Source of the DNA: Archaeoglobaceae archaeon
Lineage (GTDB): Archaea > Halobacteriota > Archaeoglobi > Archaeoglobales > Archaeoglobaceae
Direction: 5' to 3'
Assembly (NCBI GenBank): GCA_038734275.1
Contig: JAVYOO010000007.1
Span: 29,940-93,939 of the forward strand
DNA length: 64,000 nucleotides
Part shown: piece by piece, positions 62,271 through 64,000 of the stretch
Position numbering within the stretch: the stretch's first letter is position 1
Layout: every line of letters begins with the position of its first letter
Notes under the pieces: generated by a model
Database searches by the model: none
The model's input: only the letters and a program-made list of their open reading frames with translations
What the model was told of the DNA's origin: nothing
Program-made: the position numbers and the translations under genes

Positions 62271-62756
62271 TTAAGGAAGCTTGATCAAAATCTCATCCGC
62301 AAGTTTTTCCTGAGTGTAGTTGAGGATCATATCGAGCTTACTATGGCGAGTTATCTTCGCTATGATCTGTGGACTTACTCCACGCTTTGCAAGGTAGCTT
62401 ATGAACGCATATCGTAAGCTGTGAGTGTTGAAATCGTATCTCCTCTTTGCGAACATGATCACCGCTTCCTTGCTCGGGATCTCCACAATGTGGTTGGCTT
62501 TGATCTGCTCGGGGATTATCATCTTCCTGAACTCCTCTTTCCCTCGCTTCTTCCTGACTTTAACCGCAAGCTCTCGCTCTCCTGTGGACTTGAATAGGCT
62601 TATCGCTTCGATGGCTTCGCTTATCCTCGAGCCATTGCGGAGCTGAGTTATGAGAATTGCGAGCTTTGTCTTCCTTCGCAAATTCGTTTCTTCGTTGTAG
62701 TCTCTTAAGAGCTTCTTAAGTGTTTTTTCAAAATCAAGCCCTTGATCCCATGTCAT
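62271..62756 (-). CDS. Minimal tyrosine recombinase (catalytic domain only)
   Basis: The 161-residue protein keeps the tyrosine-recombinase active site: Arg in LRNGSRISEAIEAI, HxxR in NTHSLRYAFISYL, His in KITRHSKLD and Tyr in ILNYTQEKL. It lacks the N-terminal core-binding domain of standard integrases (usually ~300 residues). Last gene of a run of overlapping small genes, overlapping its neighbour by 23 bases. It may resolve or integrate the element. Confidence 0.82.
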   Translation of the reverse strand: MTWDQGLDFEKTLKKLLRDYNEETNLRRKTKLAILITQLRNGSRISEAIEAISLFKSTGERELAVKVRKKRGKEEFRKMIIPEQIKANHIVEIPSKEAVIMFAKRRYDFNTHSLRYAFISYLAKRGVSPQIIAKITRHSKLDMILNYTQEKLADEILIKLP

Positions 62757-62955
62757 ACGCTCTTAACTTTTTATAAATCTTTAATGCAATTTTCGCAAGT
62801 TTCAAAGCATCAAGATCGTCGTCTCTCACACTTATCATCAAGCCATTCCCGTCTTTTCCCCAATTATAATCGATTTCAACCATTTTAACCCTCTTGGTTT
62901 CTTCGAACTTCTTTTCAATTTCTTCAAACTCTTCTACTTCTCCTTCTTCCTCCAT
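62734..62955 (-). CDS. Small acidic protein preceding the recombinase
   Basis: About 73 residues from ATG 62955, six bases after GGTG (a GTG at 62967 is the alternative). It has an acidic N-terminus (MEEEGEVEEFEEIEKKFEET) and a compact end with LMISVRDDDLDALKLAKIAL. It overlaps both neighbours. Unknown family. Confidence 0.6.
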   Translation of the reverse strand: MEEEGEVEEFEEIEKKFEETKRVKMVEIDYNWGKDGNGLMISVRDDDLDALKLAKIALKIYKKLRAYDMGSRA

Positions 62956-63235
62956 CCTTCTCACCACTTCGTGGACAGAAACGAGGGCAAATTCTCGCTT
63001 GGCGTGGATGGACTATGAGATCCCACATATAGCAATAGACTTCAGTCTTACCCTTAAAGTTGTCATCGGTTTTGATCAGCTTTCCATCGATGCAATCAAG
63101 ACAGCTCGGCTTTCTCTTTCTTTCCACATGCTTTGGCTTCTTTCTGATTGTGATTGCGATCTGAGTATTTTGATCCTTCTTTGGCTCCTCTATCCTGATC
63201 TTCGGCTTTGGCTTGAACTTTTGAAGGTAGTTCAT
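62924..63235 (-). CDS. Basic protein with a zinc-binding-like Cys cluster
   Basis: The 103-residue protein has a Lys-rich N-terminus (KFKPKPKIRIEEPKKDQ) and Cys residues in PSCLDCIDGK, VYCYMW and RICPRFCPRSG, suggesting a zinc ribbon that binds nucleic acid (inference). Coupled by ATGA to the upstream 53-residue gene. Confidence 0.6.
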   Translation of the reverse strand: MNYLQKFKPKPKIRIEEPKKDQNTQIAITIRKKPKHVERKRKPSCLDCIDGKLIKTDDNFKGKTEVYCYMWDLIVHPRQARICPRFCPRSGEKDGGRRRSRRV

Positions 63236-63393
63236 AGAATTAACCGATCATCAATTTTCTCGGCATCCTTCACGCAGTAAATCGAATATCGGAACTCTAT
63301 CCGATACTTACAATCTCCAAGACCATTGCAGATGTAGCAGTCATATTCAGAAACTTTCTTCCCAAGACCAAGATCGATTAGCAGATTCCTCAT
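63232..63393 (-). CDS. 53-residue Cys-containing small protein
   Basis: It starts MRNLLIDLGLGKKVSEYDCY and contains CYICNGLGDC, which could bind zinc, and YSIYCVKDAEK. It overlaps both the preceding gene (ATGA at 63390) and the following one. Family unknown. Confidence 0.55.
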   Translation of the reverse strand: MRNLLIDLGLGKKVSEYDCYICNGLGDCKYRIEFRYSIYCVKDAEKIDDRLIL

Positions 63394-63548
63394 AAGCTCC
63401 TCTTCACTTTCTCGATCTCCACATCTTGATTTGAGAGCTCATCCTCGATGTCTTCGAGTTTTTTGATGATAGTTTTGAGAAGTTCCGTGAGTGTGGAATG
63501 ATCCTCGTTTTCTTCAAACTCAAGAAGGAGCTTTCTCAGTTTGTTCAT
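63390..63548 (-). CDS. 52-residue coiled-coil small protein
   Basis: The protein starts MNKLRKLLLEFEENEDHSTL and continues as an amphipathic helix with leucine spacing (ELLKTIIKKLEDIEDEL). It is coupled at both ends by 4-base overlaps. Function unknown. Confidence 0.52.
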   Translation of the reverse strand: MNKLRKLLLEFEENEDHSTLTELLKTIIKKLEDIEDELSNQDVEIEKVKRSL

Positions 63549-63781
63549 AGCTCGTCATCTTCTTCTTTCTCCTTCTCCTTAAGCTCTCTTGTCCATAAGG
63601 CTCCGACTTCTTTCCAAGCTTCGCCTTCCCTTACGAAGATCCTGTAAAACGGTTGCTTATCGCTCTCTCTGCCTTCGTTCTTGAAGATGCAGATCTCTCT
63701 CCTTCCCAAAATCCCAAACTCAACATAGCCCGAGAGATACTTTCGGGCTTTTTCCTTAACCTTCTTCTCACCTTCTCCCAT
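63545..63781 (-). CDS. 78-residue charged hypothetical protein
   Basis: Lys-rich start (MGEGEKKVKEKARKYLSGYV), a beta-like centre (FGILGRREICIF, QPFYRIFVREG) and an acidic end (KEKEEDDEL). A single-stranded nucleic-acid-binding or regulatory role is possible but unsupported. Overlaps the upstream partial gene by 14 bases and the next gene by 4. Confidence 0.58.
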   Translation of the reverse strand: MGEGEKKVKEKARKYLSGYVEFGILGRREICIFKNEGRESDKQPFYRIFVREGEAWKEVGALWTRELKEKEKEEDDEL

Positions 63782-63998
63782 TCAAACCACCTCCAACCAG
63801 TTTTTTCCTCTCCTGTGAGAGAGGAACTTGAATGAATGTGGAATAAACCCAATTCCCGAATTCTTCCACACTACCTTGAAAGACTGGAAGCAATTGATCA
63901 GCGGAAACAAATGGAGAGCTTTTAACGATCTGATTCGTATCATAGCGGAATAGTTTCACGTGATCGCTTTCCTTCTCGATTATGAGGAGAGGAACATC
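63768..63998 (-). CDS. C-terminal part of a gene entering from the right edge
   Basis: The frame is open to the right edge and reads DVPLLIIEKESDHVKLFRYD, then IVKSSPFVSADQLLPVFQGS, with a stop at 63768. Ends KKLVGGGLNGRR. At least 76 residues; the start lies outside. Family not recognised. It leads the string of overlapping small genes. Confidence 0.55.
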   Translation of the reverse strand, partial: DVPLLIIEKESDHVKLFRYDTNQIVKSSPFVSADQLLPVFQGSVEEFGNWVYSTFIQVPLSQERKKLVGGGLNGRR

Positions 63999-64000
63999 AA

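Overview
The window comes from a hyperthermophilic euryarchaeon that I place in the order Archaeoglobales (an Archaeoglobus-, Ferroglobus- or Geoglobus-like genome). The evidence is the archaeal information-processing genes (class I lysyl-tRNA synthetase, aRF1, Dph2, GatC/GatA), an archaeal acetyl-CoA decarbonylase/synthase operon (cdhC, cooC-like, cdhD, cdhE), a tandem pair of archaeal-type AMP phosphorylases, TATA-driven promoters and a CRISPR repeat ending in the ATTGAAAG handle. The species cannot be named from sequence alone.

Layout. 1-3.5 kb: a decaying locus of small membrane proteins around a two-part gene whose C-terminal third is a 10-cysteine, halocin-C8-like domain cut off by an in-frame TAA. 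3.6-8.3 kb: an MFS exporter coupled to a secreted CARDB-type protein, then a radical SAM protein with a CX5CX2C cluster motif. 8.5-25.3 kb: a surface-glycan island (GT4 and GT2 glycosyltransferases, FkbM methyltransferases, a GDP-mannose-dehydratase-like enzyme). It is riddled with nine HEPN/MNT toxin-antitoxin loci, about half of them broken. 25.3-29.2 kb: a DUF2117 protein, a tiny leaderless peptide gene directly ahead of a radical SAM/SPASM enzyme (a probable RiPP system), and an SDR/CMD pair.

29.2-56.8 kb is a mostly intact housekeeping block. It holds an FGGY kinase/CCG Fe-S protein/VAO flavoprotein operon, gatC-gatA with a hydrolase and a membrane protein, a vapBC pair, and prf1-uppS-DUF2551-radical SAM-lysS in a tight co-directional run. 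Next come a prepilin-peptidase-like gene with hom, an ACT protein and branched-chain aminotransferase, then citrate synthase, two AMP phosphorylases, dph2, an ABC ATPase and the cdh operon. The cdh operon contains a 28-codon ORF coupled on both sides. Nitroreductase and receiver-domain genes follow.

56.8-64 kb is a mobile-element zone: a broken RecB/RNase H-like nuclease gene, an SSV-type integrase carrying a tRNA-Val attachment sequence, a 9-repeat CRISPR array without cas genes, small leaderless ORFs, RelBE, and a chain of overlapping small genes ending in a minimal tyrosine recombinase. Frameshifts and internal stops are concentrated in the accessory regions (1-3.5, 12.8-22.4, 36.2-36.5, 57-58 kb) and absent from most core genes. 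This favours genuine decay over uniform sequencing error, although several shifts sit in A runs.
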